Origin: Streptomyces cupreus
GTDB lineage: Bacteria > Actinomycetota > Actinomycetes > Streptomycetales > Streptomycetaceae
Direction of reading: 5' to 3'
Length of the DNA: 64,000 bases
Assembly: GCF_014257025.1 (NCBI RefSeq)
Contig: NZ_JACMSF010000043.1
Coordinates: 16,679 to 80,678, forward strand
The translations under genes were made by a program, and so were the position numbers. Under the pieces are notes generated by a model that ran no database searches, was not told where the DNA came from, and was given only the letters and a program-made list of their open reading frames with translations. Below, piece after piece: positions 1 through 7,872 of the stretch. Numbering within the stretch: the first letter of the stretch is position 1; each line of letters opens with the position of its first letter.

Positions 1-246
1 GTCGGTGCCGGGCAGGTTGTGCACCCTCAGCGCTTCGTCCGGGCGGCCTTCCGTCGGGCGGTCGTCGGGCGGGCCGGTGCACACCAGCAGATCCTCGGTA
101 CGTCCGATCAGCAGGGCCGCGCCCTTCGGCGCTGCGCCCGCGAGGTAGCGAACGTTCGCGGGGCGGGTGACGAGTGCGGACTGGCTGCCGCCGGCTTGGC
201 AGCGGTCCCTGAGCCTTGCTCGGCGGGTGGCGTACACCTCTGACAT
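1..246 (-). CDS. Aminopeptidase P family protein (Xaa-Pro peptidase), N-terminal part only
   Basis: Only the first 82 codons are inside the window; the gene runs off the left edge in frame. It opens at an ATG on the minus strand. The segment VTRPANVRYLAGAAPKGAALL (about residues 27-47) is the typical start of a creatinase/aminopeptidase P N-terminal domain, which precedes the metal-binding pita-bread domain that would cleave X-Pro bonds. The catalytic domain is not visible, so activity cannot be judged. In Streptomyces a Xaa-Pro peptidase commonly sits beside the aro genes, which supports the call. A prolidase of the same fold is the alternative. Confidence 0.7.
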   Translation of the reverse strand, partial: MSEVYATRRARLRDRCQAGGSQSALVTRPANVRYLAGAAPKGAALLIGRTEDLLVCTGPPDDRPTEGRPDEALRVHNLPGTD

Positions 247-342
247 GTGTCGAGCGTAGGAGCTTTGTAAGTGCGGCGCGTTTTGGGAGGGCCGAGTGGG
301 GGGTGGTTCGGATGTGTGCCGGGTGCGGGTCTGTGGGGGCTT

Positions 343-363
343 GTCGCGCAGTTCCCCGCGCCC
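343..363 (-). repeat. Dispersed Streptomyces-type intergenic repeat, copy 1
   Basis: A 21-nt core beginning gtcgcgcagttccccgcgcc lies in the gap between the aminopeptidase gene and the P-loop protein gene, just past the latter's stop codon. The same core occurs inverted at 50286-50306. I recall very similar sequences in many Streptomyces intergenic regions, usually downstream of genes, where they may act in transcription termination or RNA stability. That recollection was not checked here. Confidence 0.6.
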
Positions 364-389
364 CTTGGGTACGTCCCCCCTCAGGCCTG

Positions 390-1271
390 TTACCAGCTCG
401 GGGGGCTTGCTATTGACCTTGCCAGTACGTCATCCAGGACCTGTGCCGTCTGTGGGACATCCAGCTGGGAGTTGTCGATGATCGGCAGGCCCGAGCCGTA
501 CCAGCCCGCCATGCGGCCGTGGATGCGGGCCACCTCCTCGTCGGTGAGGCGGCGGTTGCCTGAGCGTTCCGCGTTGCGTTCCAGGACGATTTCCAGGCCC
601 GGCAACAGAACCACCGGCAACAGTCCCGGCCCTACATGTCGCTTCCAGCCGCCCAGGCCCACCACCGGGCGGTCCGGGAAGACCGCGTCGTCGAGGATGC
701 AGGAGATGCCGTTCGCCAGGAAGTTGCGGGCGGCGAAGCCGCAGGTGCGACGGGCCAGGCGGTACTGGGCCTCGGAGTTGTCGTTCCAGCCGGTCTGGGG
801 GTCGGCGAAGCCGGAGCGGACCCATTCGCGGACGTCGTCGAGGCTGATGTGGGCCGTGGGGACCCGGCGATGGTCGGCCCAGTACTTGGCGACGCTGGTC
901 TTTCCTGCGCCCGCCGGGCCGATGAGCAGCACCGCGAGGGTCGTACCGGAAGGATCGGGCGCGGCCGGGGCGGGCGGGGTGCTCGGCCTGGCGACCGGGC
1001 CGCCGGGGGGCAGCGGCACATGGCCGGTGGTGTCCGGGGTCAGTGGCTGCGGGACGTGCTGGGGGGCGGGCGGAACCGAGCCGGGCGGCGGTCCGGTGAA
1101 GCCCGGGGCCGGGGGCGGCGGGGGCACGGGGGCGGCTCCCTGGTGCGGGCCCGGGTGCGGCGGACCCGGGTGTTGTGCGGCCGGGGACCAGCCGACGGCC
1201 GGTCCGTGCCCCGGCTGGTGGGGCGGCGGCAGCGGAGAACCCACTGCGTGCTGCATCCGGTGCCACTCCAT
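390..1271 (-). CDS. P-loop ATP-binding (kinase-like) protein with proline-rich N-terminus
   Basis: A 293-residue protein in two parts. The first ~110 residues are a low-complexity Pro/Gly/His-rich tail. The C-terminal ~180 residues form a P-loop domain with Walker A GPAGAGKTS, followed by a DD pair and a conserved CILDDAVFP segment that could be Walker B. The fold resembles zeta-toxin or polynucleotide-kinase-like nucleotide kinases, but the substrate is unknown. The start is uncertain: ATG 1271 begins MEWHRM, while ATG 1256 has a GGAG about 8 nt upstream and would remove five residues. It lies downstream of the aro block on the same strand, separated from it by a hairpin at 1330-1369. Confidence 0.65.
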   Translation of the reverse strand: MEWHRMQHAVGSPLPPPHQPGHGPAVGWSPAAQHPGPPHPGPHQGAAPVPPPPPAPGFTGPPPGSVPPAPQHVPQPLTPDTTGHVPLPPGGPVARPSTPPAPAAPDPSGTTLAVLLIGPAGAGKTSVAKYWADHRRVPTAHISLDDVREWVRSGFADPQTGWNDNSEAQYRLARRTCGFAARNFLANGISCILDDAVFPDRPVVGLGGWKRHVGPGLLPVVLLPGLEIVLERNAERSGNRRLTDEEVARIHGRMAGWYGSGLPIIDNSQLDVPQTAQVLDDVLARSIASPPSW

Positions 1272-1329
1272 CTCGTACGGGCCATTGGCGCTGGCAGCGA
1301 GGGGCGAGCCCCGCTCCCTACGGAACGGT

Positions 1330-1369
1330 ACCGCCCCCGGCCATCGTTTGGTGAACGGCCGGGGGCGGT
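1330..1369 (-). terminator. Hairpin terminator after the aro genes
   Basis: A 13-bp perfect stem (1330-1342 with 1357-1369) and a 14-nt loop lie about 50 nt past the aroB stop in the direction of transcription. There is no T-tract, which is usual for Streptomyces terminators. It probably separates the aro transcript from the P-loop protein gene. Confidence 0.65.
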
Positions 1370-1421
1370 CCGAAGTGCCCATGCGCACACGGAAAATCGG
1401 GCGTACGGCGCCCCGGCGGAC

Positions 1422-3062
1422 TTACTGGCCCACTTCTCCGTACGCGGCGAGCAGCACGGCCGGGTCCGGTCCCTCCAGGACGGTGGGCTTGGCCAGCCCG
1501 TCCAGGACGATGAAGCGGAGCAGGTCGCCGCGGGACTTCTTGTCGACCTTCATGGTCTCCAGCAGCTTGGGCCACTGGTCGTAGCGGTAGTGCAGCGGAA
1601 GACCGACCGCTTCCAGGATCGCGCGGTGACGATCGGCGGTCGCGTCGTCCAGACGGCCGGCCAGGCGGCCCAGTTCGGCGGCGAAGTGCATGCCGACGGC
1701 CACCGCCGCGCCGTGACGCCACTTGTAGCGCTCGTTCTTCTCGATGGCGTGGCCGAGGGTGTGGCCGTAGTTGAGGATCTCGCGCAGGCCCGACTCCTTC
1801 AGATCCGAGGAGACGACCTCGGCCTTCACGCGGATGGAGCGCTCGATCAGCTCGGCGGTGTTCGGTCCGGCCGGTGTGCGGGCGGCCCCGGGGTCGGACT
1901 CGATGAGGTCCAGGATCGCCGGGTCGGCGATGAAGCCGGCCTTGATGATCTCGGCGAGCCCGGAGACGTAGTCGTTGACCGGGAGGGAGTCCAGCGCGGC
2001 CAGGTCGCACAGGACACCGGCGGGCGGGTGGAAGGCGCCGACGAGGTTCTTGCCCTCGGCGGTGTTGATGCCGGTCTTGCCGCCGACTGCCGCGTCCACC
2101 ATCGCCAGCACGGTGGTGGGGATCGCGATCCAGCGCACCCCGCGCAGCCAGGTCGCCGCCACGAACCCGGCGAGGTCGGTGGTGGCGCCGCCGCCGACGC
2201 CGACGACGACGTCGGTGCGGGTGAAGCCGGACTGGCCGAGCGCCTTCCAGCAGTAGGCGGCGACCTCGGCGGTCTTGGCCTCCTCCGCGTTCGGCACCTG
2301 GATGGCGACGGCCTCGAAGCCCTGCCCGGCGAGGTCGGCACGCAGCGCGTCACCGGTCTCCGCGAGCGCCTCGGGGTGGATGACGGCGACCCGCTTGGCC
2401 TTGTCGCCGATCAACCCGCCGAGCTCGCCTAGGAGTTGACGGCCCACCAGGACCTCGTACGGCTCACTGCCCGCCGTGCCGCCGACCTGAATTCTTGTGA
2501 CCTGGCTAGCCATAACGTCCTCCGGCCGAGGGTCCGGGGGTTGTCCCCCGGGAGATGCAGTCAACTCCAGTGCGTCCAGGGCGGCTTGGGTCACTTCTTC
2601 GGGCGTACGGCCGTCCGTGGCCACGACCGCCGTGGCGATCTGCTCGTACAGATGACGACGGGCCTCCATCAACTCACGCCACTGCTTGCGCGGGTTGACG
2701 GCGAGCAGCGGGCGGGCGGCGTTCAGGCCGGTGCGCTTGACGGCCTCCTCGACGTCCATCGAGAGGTAGACGACCCGCTGTCCTGCCAGCAGGGCGCGGG
2801 TGTCCTCGTCGAGGATCGCGCCACCGCCCAGGGCCAGGACGCCGTCGTGCTCGGCGAGCGCCTGGTGCACCGCCTGCTTCTCGATCGCGCGAAAGGCGGC
2901 CTCGCCCTCGTCGACGAAGATCTCGGCGATGGTCCGGCCCTCGGCGGCGACGATGTCCTCGTCGGTGTCGCGGTAGCCGACGCCGAGCCGCTCGGCGAGG
3001 AGCTGTCCGACGGTGGACTTGCCCACGCCCATCGGGCCGACGAGCACCACCACAGGGTTCAT
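1422..3062 (-). CDS. aroKB: Bifunctional shikimate kinase / 3-dehydroquinate synthase (AroK-AroB in one frame)
   Basis: One uninterrupted 546-codon frame holds two enzymes of the shikimate pathway. Residues 1 to about 170 are shikimate kinase, with P-loop GPMGVGKST (9-17), D32/D34, R58 and a GGG turn near 79-81. Residues from about 184 are 3-dehydroquinate synthase, with VGVGGGATTD (287-296), a PTTVLAMVDAAVGGKTGIN block and likely metal ligands E371, H434 and H450. I read the junction in DNA and found no stop codon. An internal ATG at 2513, preceded by GGAGG six bases away, could still produce free AroB. The start overlaps the aroC stop by 4 nt (ATGA). Product may be a fusion, a separate AroB, or both. 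Confidence 0.9.
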   Translation of the reverse strand: MNPVVVLVGPMGVGKSTVGQLLAERLGVGYRDTDEDIVAAEGRTIAEIFVDEGEAAFRAIEKQAVHQALAEHDGVLALGGGAILDEDTRALLAGQRVVYLSMDVEEAVKRTGLNAARPLLAVNPRKQWRELMEARRHLYEQIATAVVATDGRTPEEVTQAALDALELTASPGGQPPDPRPEDVMASQVTRIQVGGTAGSEPYEVLVGRQLLGELGGLIGDKAKRVAVIHPEALAETGDALRADLAGQGFEAVAIQVPNAEEAKTAEVAAYCWKALGQSGFTRTDVVVGVGGGATTDLAGFVAATWLRGVRWIAIPTTVLAMVDAAVGGKTGINTAEGKNLVGAFHPPAGVLCDLAALDSLPVNDYVSGLAEIIKAGFIADPAILDLIESDPGAARTPAGPNTAELIERSIRVKAEVVSSDLKESGLREILNYGHTLGHAIEKNERYKWRHGAAVAVGMHFAAELGRLAGRLDDATADRHRAILEAVGLPLHYRYDQWPKLLETMKVDKKSRGDLLRFIVLDGLAKPTVLEGPDPAVLLAAYGEVGQ

Positions 3063-4243
3063 CGGATGGCCAGGTTGTCGAGGTACGACCGGACGTTGCG
3101 GCGGGTCTCGGCCACGCTGTCGCCGCCGAACTTCTCCGCAACCGCGTCCGCGAGGACGAGGGCCACCATGGCCTCGGCGACGATGCCGGCGGCCGGGACC
3201 GCGGACACGTCGGAGCGCTGGTGGTGCGCCTGCGTGGCCTCGCCGGTGGTGACGTCCACGGTCTGCAGCGCGCGCGGCACGGTCGCGATCGGCTTCATCG
3301 CCGCGCGGACCCGCAGCAGCTCACCGGTGGTCAGACCGCCCTCGGTGCCGCCGGAGCGGCCGGAGACCCGGCGGATGCCCTCGGGCGTGTTCACGATCTC
3401 GTCGTGCGCCTTGGAGCCCGGCACCCGCGCCAGCTCGAAGCCGTCGCCGATCTCGACGCCCTTGATCGCCTGGATGCCCATGAGGGCACCGGCGAGCCGC
3501 GCGTCCAGCTTGCGGTCCCAGTGCACATGCGAGCCGAGGCCGACCGGGACGCCGTACGCCAGGATCTCGACCACGCCACCGAGGGTGTCGCCGTCCTTGT
3601 GTGCCTGGTCGATCTCCGCGACCATCGCCTTCGACGCGTCGGCGTCCAGGCAGCGCACGGGGTCGGCGTCCAGCTTCTCCACGTCGGCCGGGGTCGGGTA
3701 CACGCCCTGCGGCGCCTTCGCGGAGGCCAGCTCCACGACGTGGCTGACGATCTCGATGCCGGCGGTCTCCTTCAGGTACGACCGCGCCACCGCGCCGAGC
3801 GCCACCCGGGCCGCCGTCTCACGCGCCGAGGCGCGCTCCAGGATCGGCCGGGCCTCGTCGAAGCCGTACTTCTGCATGCCCGCGAGGTCCGCGTGACCGG
3901 GCCGGGGCCGGGTCAGCGGGGCGTTGCGGGCGAGCCCGGCGAGGATCTCCGGGTCGACCGGGTCGGCCGCCATGACCTGCTCCCACTTCGGCCACTCGGT
4001 GTTCCCGACCATGATCGCCACCGGGGAGCCCAGGGTGAGGCCGTGCCGGACGCCGCCGAGGAAGGTGACCTCGTCGCGCTCGAACTTCATCCGCGCACCG
4101 CGGCCATAGCCGAGCCGGCGCCGGGCCAGGTGGTCCGCCACCATCTCCGTGGTGATCGGCACGCCGGCCGGAAGGCCCTCCAGCGTCGCCACGAGTGCGG
4201 GGCCGTGGGACTCCCCCGCGGTCAGCCAGCGCAACCTGCTCAA
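3059..4243 (-). CDS. aroC: Chorismate synthase
   Basis: This enzyme converts 5-enolpyruvylshikimate-3-phosphate to chorismate using reduced FMN, the last shared step of aromatic biosynthesis. The 394-residue length is normal. The signature GESHG sits at residues 10-14, followed by an Arg-rich segment RRRLGYGRGARM and a RASARETAARVA helix. The start codon is a rare TTG supported by a strong GAGGAG five bases upstream. The stop overlaps the aroKB start, so the two should be translationally coupled. The 183-nt gap upstream, before the next minus-strand gene, likely carries the promoter. Confidence 0.95.
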   Translation of the reverse strand: MSRLRWLTAGESHGPALVATLEGLPAGVPITTEMVADHLARRRLGYGRGARMKFERDEVTFLGGVRHGLTLGSPVAIMVGNTEWPKWEQVMAADPVDPEILAGLARNAPLTRPRPGHADLAGMQKYGFDEARPILERASARETAARVALGAVARSYLKETAGIEIVSHVVELASAKAPQGVYPTPADVEKLDADPVRCLDADASKAMVAEIDQAHKDGDTLGGVVEILAYGVPVGLGSHVHWDRKLDARLAGALMGIQAIKGVEIGDGFELARVPGSKAHDEIVNTPEGIRRVSGRSGGTEGGLTTGELLRVRAAMKPIATVPRALQTVDVTTGEATQAHHQRSDVSAVPAAGIVAEAMVALVLADAVAEKFGGDSVAETRRNVRSYLDNLAIR

Positions 4244-4426
4244 CGATGCTCCTCAGTCTCGCGCCCTGGTACTGCCCTTCGTACGCGCGTCCTCGCGTAC
4301 GGCGACGGCAGACCAGGTGCGCGGCCCCGGCCCGCCACTTCCGATCCTCCCACGTCCCGGGGCCGTCCCCGGCCGCCGGTCCATCAGTCGGACGCGAATG
4401 TGTCAGCCCGCGACGCGGCTGCGCCA

Positions 4427-4708
4427 TCAGGCGGAGCCGTCCTCCGTGCGCCGCGGCGGGGCGTACGCGCCGAGGTAGTCCGCCCCGCGCCCCTGGTCGT
4501 ACTGGACCTCCGCCGGAACCGGCTGCGCCTGTGCCTGGCGCAGGGCACGGCGGTAGGCGATCTTGTTGCGCAGCTTGATGACCCAGGTCGCCAGCACGGC
4601 CACGATGATCAGTACGAGCACGGTGTTCTGCGCCCAGTCGGGCAGGAACCACAGCAGGCTCTCGAAGATCTGGCTCTTGGCGGACGCCAGCGGCTGGCCT
4701 GTGGACAT
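4427..4708 (-). CDS. Small single-pass membrane protein
   Basis: A 93-residue protein with one strong membrane segment, NTVLVLIIVAVLATWVI (about residues 28-44), then a basic cytoplasmic stretch KLRNKIAYRRALRQ and a polar tail. A GGAGG lies upstream of the ATG. It sits between aroE and aroC on the same strand and is probably co-transcribed with them. I recognise no functional family. A role in aromatic biosynthesis is suggested only by position. Confidence 0.75.
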   Translation of the reverse strand: MSTGQPLASAKSQIFESLLWFLPDWAQNTVLVLIIVAVLATWVIKLRNKIAYRRALRQAQAQPVPAEVQYDQGRGADYLGAYAPPRRTEDGSA

Positions 4709-4756
4709 CGAACGTGTTCCCCTCCTGGTCCCGCCCCCTGCGGAACCGGAAGGATC

Positions 4757-5596
4757 TTATCGGGCGTCGAGCGCGTGTTCGCCCGCTTTTCGCATCGCGT
4801 CCAGCGGGGCCGGAGTGCGTCCCGTCATCTGCTCGACCTGGAGCACCGCCTGATGGACCAGCAGGTCGAGACCGCTGACGACGGCCCCGCCGAACATGGA
4901 CCAGCGGGCCGCGAGTGCGGTGGGCCACGGCTCGTAGAGCACGTCGAACAGTGTCGCGGGCCGCTCCGGTACGGCGGCGGCGAGCTCGTCGGTCGTACCG
5001 GCCGGCGTGGTCGCGATGACCAGGGGCGCGCGGAGCGCCTCGGCGGCGTCCGCCCAGTCCGCCGTACGCACCTCGACGTCGAGTCGCTCGCCCCACTCCC
5101 GCATCTCCGCGGCGCGGGCGGCGCTGCGGACGTAGGCGACGACCTCGCCGGTGCAGATACGCGCGAGCGCGGCCAGCGCGGAGGAGGCGGTGGCGCCGGC
5201 GCCCAGGATCGCGGCGGAGCCGACCTGTTCGATGCCGCGTTCGCGGAGGGCGGCGACCATGCCGGGGATGTCGGTGTTGTCGCCGACGCGGCGGCCGTCC
5301 TCGGTGAACACCACGGTGTTGACCGCCTCGACCGAGCGGGCCGTCTCGCTGATCTCGTCGAGCAGCGGGATGACCGCCCGCTTCAGCGGCATGGTCAGCG
5401 ACAGTCCGGCCCACTCCGGTCCGAGTTCGGCGAAGAACCCGGGCAGCGCGGCCTCGTCCACCTCGAACCGGTCGTACGTCCAGCCGGCCAGCCCCAGCTC
5501 CTCGTACGCGGCGCGGTGCAGCACCGGCGAGAGGGAGTGGGCGATGGGCGAACCGAGCACGGCGGCCCGGCGGGCGTCAGTGCCCTGAACTGTCAT
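4757..5596 (-). CDS. aroE: Shikimate dehydrogenase
   Basis: Reduces 3-dehydroshikimate to shikimate with NADPH. The 279-residue protein shows the substrate loop SPIAHSLSPVLHR (about 16-28), LTMPLKRAV with the catalytic lysine near residue 72, the NTD signature in GDNTDIPG, and a nucleotide-binding GAGATASSA turn. It lies downstream of mltG with a 22-nt gap and upstream of the small membrane protein and aroC, consistent with one aro transcription unit. A GAGGAAC lies just before the ATG. Confidence 0.92.
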   Translation of the reverse strand: MTVQGTDARRAAVLGSPIAHSLSPVLHRAAYEELGLAGWTYDRFEVDEAALPGFFAELGPEWAGLSLTMPLKRAVIPLLDEISETARSVEAVNTVVFTEDGRRVGDNTDIPGMVAALRERGIEQVGSAAILGAGATASSALAALARICTGEVVAYVRSAARAAEMREWGERLDVEVRTADWADAAEALRAPLVIATTPAGTTDELAAAVPERPATLFDVLYEPWPTALAARWSMFGGAVVSGLDLLVHQAVLQVEQMTGRTPAPLDAMRKAGEHALDAR

Positions 5597-5618
5597 TGAA
5601 CCTGTTCCTCAGTACTTG

Positions 5619-7286
5619 TTACCGCGACGCGTTGAACCGCTCGACCAGCTTCTCGTGTTCGGCGAGGGTCTTGGTGAACTTGCTGGTCTTGCCGTCCAGC
5701 GAGATGAAGTAGTACCAGCCGTCGTCCGTCGGGTTCAGCGCGCCCTTCAGCGCCTCTTCGCCGGGGTTGTCGATGGGGCCGGGCGGCAGACCCTTGACGA
5801 AGTATGTGTTGTACGGGTTGTCGTACTGCCTCAGCTCGGCGATCGACAGGTCGATCTTGCTCTGGTTCTTGATGTAGTTGTACGTGGAGTCGAACTCCAA
5901 AGACCCGTAGGTCTCGGGGTTGCCGGGCTTGAGGCGGTTGTAGACGACCTCGGCCATCTTGCGGAAGTCGTCGTGGCTGGTGCCCTCGGCCTGCGCCAGG
6001 CTCGCCACGGTGAGCAGCTCCCAGGGGCCGTCCAGGCCCAGGCTCTCCGCCTTCTTCTCCAGGCCGAGCTCCTCGTACTGCTCCGTGGCCCGGGCGACCA
6101 TCTGCTTGAGGACGGCCTCGGGCTTCTGCCCCTTGGCCACCGGGTAGCTGGACGGGTAGAGGAAGCCCTCCAGGGGATCCTTGACGTTCTTGTGGTTCGT
6201 CGCCCAGTCGGGGAGGCCGAGGCTCTTCCACTTCTCGTCGGCGATCTCCGCTGTCGTGCCCTTGTCGAGTTCGAGACGCGAGTCGATCATCTCGTAGACC
6301 CGGACGTTGCGGGTGCCCTCGGGGATGATCAGGTTGTTCTGGCTCTTCGGGCTGAGCATCAGTTCGACCGCACTGTCGGCCGACATCTCCTTCTCCAGCG
6401 TGTAGACGCCGGCCTGGATCGTGTTGCCCTTCGGGTTCTGCTGCTGAGCGGCGACGAACGCGTCGACGCTCTTGACCACGCCCTTCGCCTTCAGCTCCTG
6501 GCCGATGGCATAGCCGCCGGCGCCCTTGGGAATCTCGACGGTCACCTGCTCGCCGTTGCCGCTGCCCGCGTAGTCCGGGGCGTCGCCGAAACGATCCTGG
6601 TAAAACTGGTACCCGAAATATCCGACACCGGCGACGCCGCCGCCGAACACCAGCAGGACCACCAGACAGGCGCATCCACTGCGCCGTTTCTTGCCCTTGC
6701 CGCCCCGGCCGCGCCGCTCACCGCGGCCGCGCCGGTCCCCCGGCTCGTCGTCGAAGTCGTCGTCATCGTCCCCGCCGCCACCCGCGAAGAAGGCGTGCTC
6801 ACCCTGGTCGGGACCCGGGTCCCAGTCGGTACGCGGCTCCGGCTCGGTCTGTCGCCGGCTCGGCGGCTCCGGCGGCGGGTACGCCTCGGGCGTGCCGTAG
6901 TAGTCCGGCTGCTGCTCGCCATAGGCGGCGGCCTGCTGGTCGTACGGGTCCGAGGGGTCGGTGTACTGGACATGCGTATGCGTGCCGGTGCCCCAGCCGG
7001 TGTTGTCGTACCCCTGCTGACCCTGGCCCGGATACTGCTGCTGGTCGTACTGCTGCGGGTACTGCTGCTGCGCCTGACCGTATCCGGCCTGCTGGCCGGT
7101 GCCCCAGTCGCCGTACTGCGGCTGCTGCGGCTGCGGCTGCGGCTGCGGCGGATAGTGCTGCGGCTGGCCGCCGTAGGGGGACTGCCGGCCCGCGTCGGCC
7201 TGCTGTCCCTCCCATCCACCGTCCCCGTAGTACGGGTCCTCGGGATGCCACGGTTCGGAGCCCTGGCCCCGGCCATACTCAGTCAT
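5619..7286 (-). CDS. mltG: Endolytic murein transglycosylase MltG with long Gln/Pro-rich cytoplasmic tail
   Basis: A 555-residue protein. The first ~190 residues are a low-complexity Tyr/Gln/Pro/Gly tail ending in an acidic DDDDDFDDE patch. A basic linker and a single membrane segment (CLVVLLVFGGGVAGVGYFGYQ) follow, then an extracellular YceG/MltG domain with a LysM-like part and the motif LAQAEGTSHDDF containing the probable catalytic Glu. MltG cleaves nascent glycan strands and is thought to set chain length during peptidoglycan synthesis. I prefer the ATG at 7286, which has GGGG close upstream, over an earlier in-frame ATG at 7382. The long tail is typical of actinobacterial members and could be a protein-interaction region. 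Confidence 0.9.
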   Translation of the reverse strand: MTEYGRGQGSEPWHPEDPYYGDGGWEGQQADAGRQSPYGGQPQHYPPQPQPQPQQPQYGDWGTGQQAGYGQAQQQYPQQYDQQQYPGQGQQGYDNTGWGTGTHTHVQYTDPSDPYDQQAAAYGEQQPDYYGTPEAYPPPEPPSRRQTEPEPRTDWDPGPDQGEHAFFAGGGGDDDDDFDDEPGDRRGRGERRGRGGKGKKRRSGCACLVVLLVFGGGVAGVGYFGYQFYQDRFGDAPDYAGSGNGEQVTVEIPKGAGGYAIGQELKAKGVVKSVDAFVAAQQQNPKGNTIQAGVYTLEKEMSADSAVELMLSPKSQNNLIIPEGTRNVRVYEMIDSRLELDKGTTAEIADEKWKSLGLPDWATNHKNVKDPLEGFLYPSSYPVAKGQKPEAVLKQMVARATEQYEELGLEKKAESLGLDGPWELLTVASLAQAEGTSHDDFRKMAEVVYNRLKPGNPETYGSLEFDSTYNYIKNQSKIDLSIAELRQYDNPYNTYFVKGLPPGPIDNPGEEALKGALNPTDDGWYYFISLDGKTSKFTKTLAEHEKLVERFNASR

Positions 7287-7407
7287 CGATCCCCTAGAGC
7301 CGCGAGGCGGCGGTCGCGCGGCGTCGAGCCCGGCTTCCGTTCCGCCTCTCTTTGTGCGGTGGCTGTTCGAACACCGCCGCATCGCGCGGAACGTTACCGT
7401 ATCGCGA

Positions 7408-7872
7408 TCAGATGACCACTTCGACGCCCTCGCCGGGTGCTTTACCTGACACCCGTTCGGATTCCAGTGCCTGCTGGAGGATGATCACAGCGGCTGCCTG
7501 GTCGATGACCGATCTGCCCTTTTTCGACTTCACCCCCGAGGCGCGCAGTCCTTGACTGGCCGTCACCGTGGTCATCCGTTCGTCCACGAGCCTCACCGGA
7601 ACCGGCGCGATCATGCGGGCCAGTTCCTGCGCGAAGCCACGGACCTTGACCGCGGCCGGGCCCTCGCCCCCCTTGAGGGAGCGAGGGAGACCGACGACGA
7701 CCTCGATCGGCTCGTACTCCTCGACCAGCTGCTTCAACCGGCGCTGTGCCGCGGGGATGTCCCGGCCGGGGACCGTCTCCACCGGGGTGGCGAGGATCCC
7801 GTCGGGGTCGCACGAGGCGACCCCGATCCGGGCGTCCCCGACGTCGATGGCGAGCCGACGTCCTCTGCGCAT
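7408..7872 (-). CDS. ruvX: Holliday junction resolvase-like / pre-16S rRNA nuclease YqgF
   Basis: A 154-residue RNase H-fold protein. IDVGDARIGVA near the N-terminus carries the first acidic residue, VVGLPRSLKGGEG is the conserved middle motif, and LVDERMTTV carries the later acidic residue. In E. coli this family processes the 5' end of 16S rRNA, although it is often annotated as a resolvase. The start codon overlaps the alaS stop by one base (TAATG), indicating coupling. It sits between alaS and mltG, the usual actinobacterial order. Confidence 0.9.
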   Translation of the reverse strand: MRRGRRLAIDVGDARIGVASCDPDGILATPVETVPGRDIPAAQRRLKQLVEEYEPIEVVVGLPRSLKGGEGPAAVKVRGFAQELARMIAPVPVRLVDERMTTVTASQGLRASGVKSKKGRSVIDQAAAVIILQQALESERVSGKAPGEGVEVVI

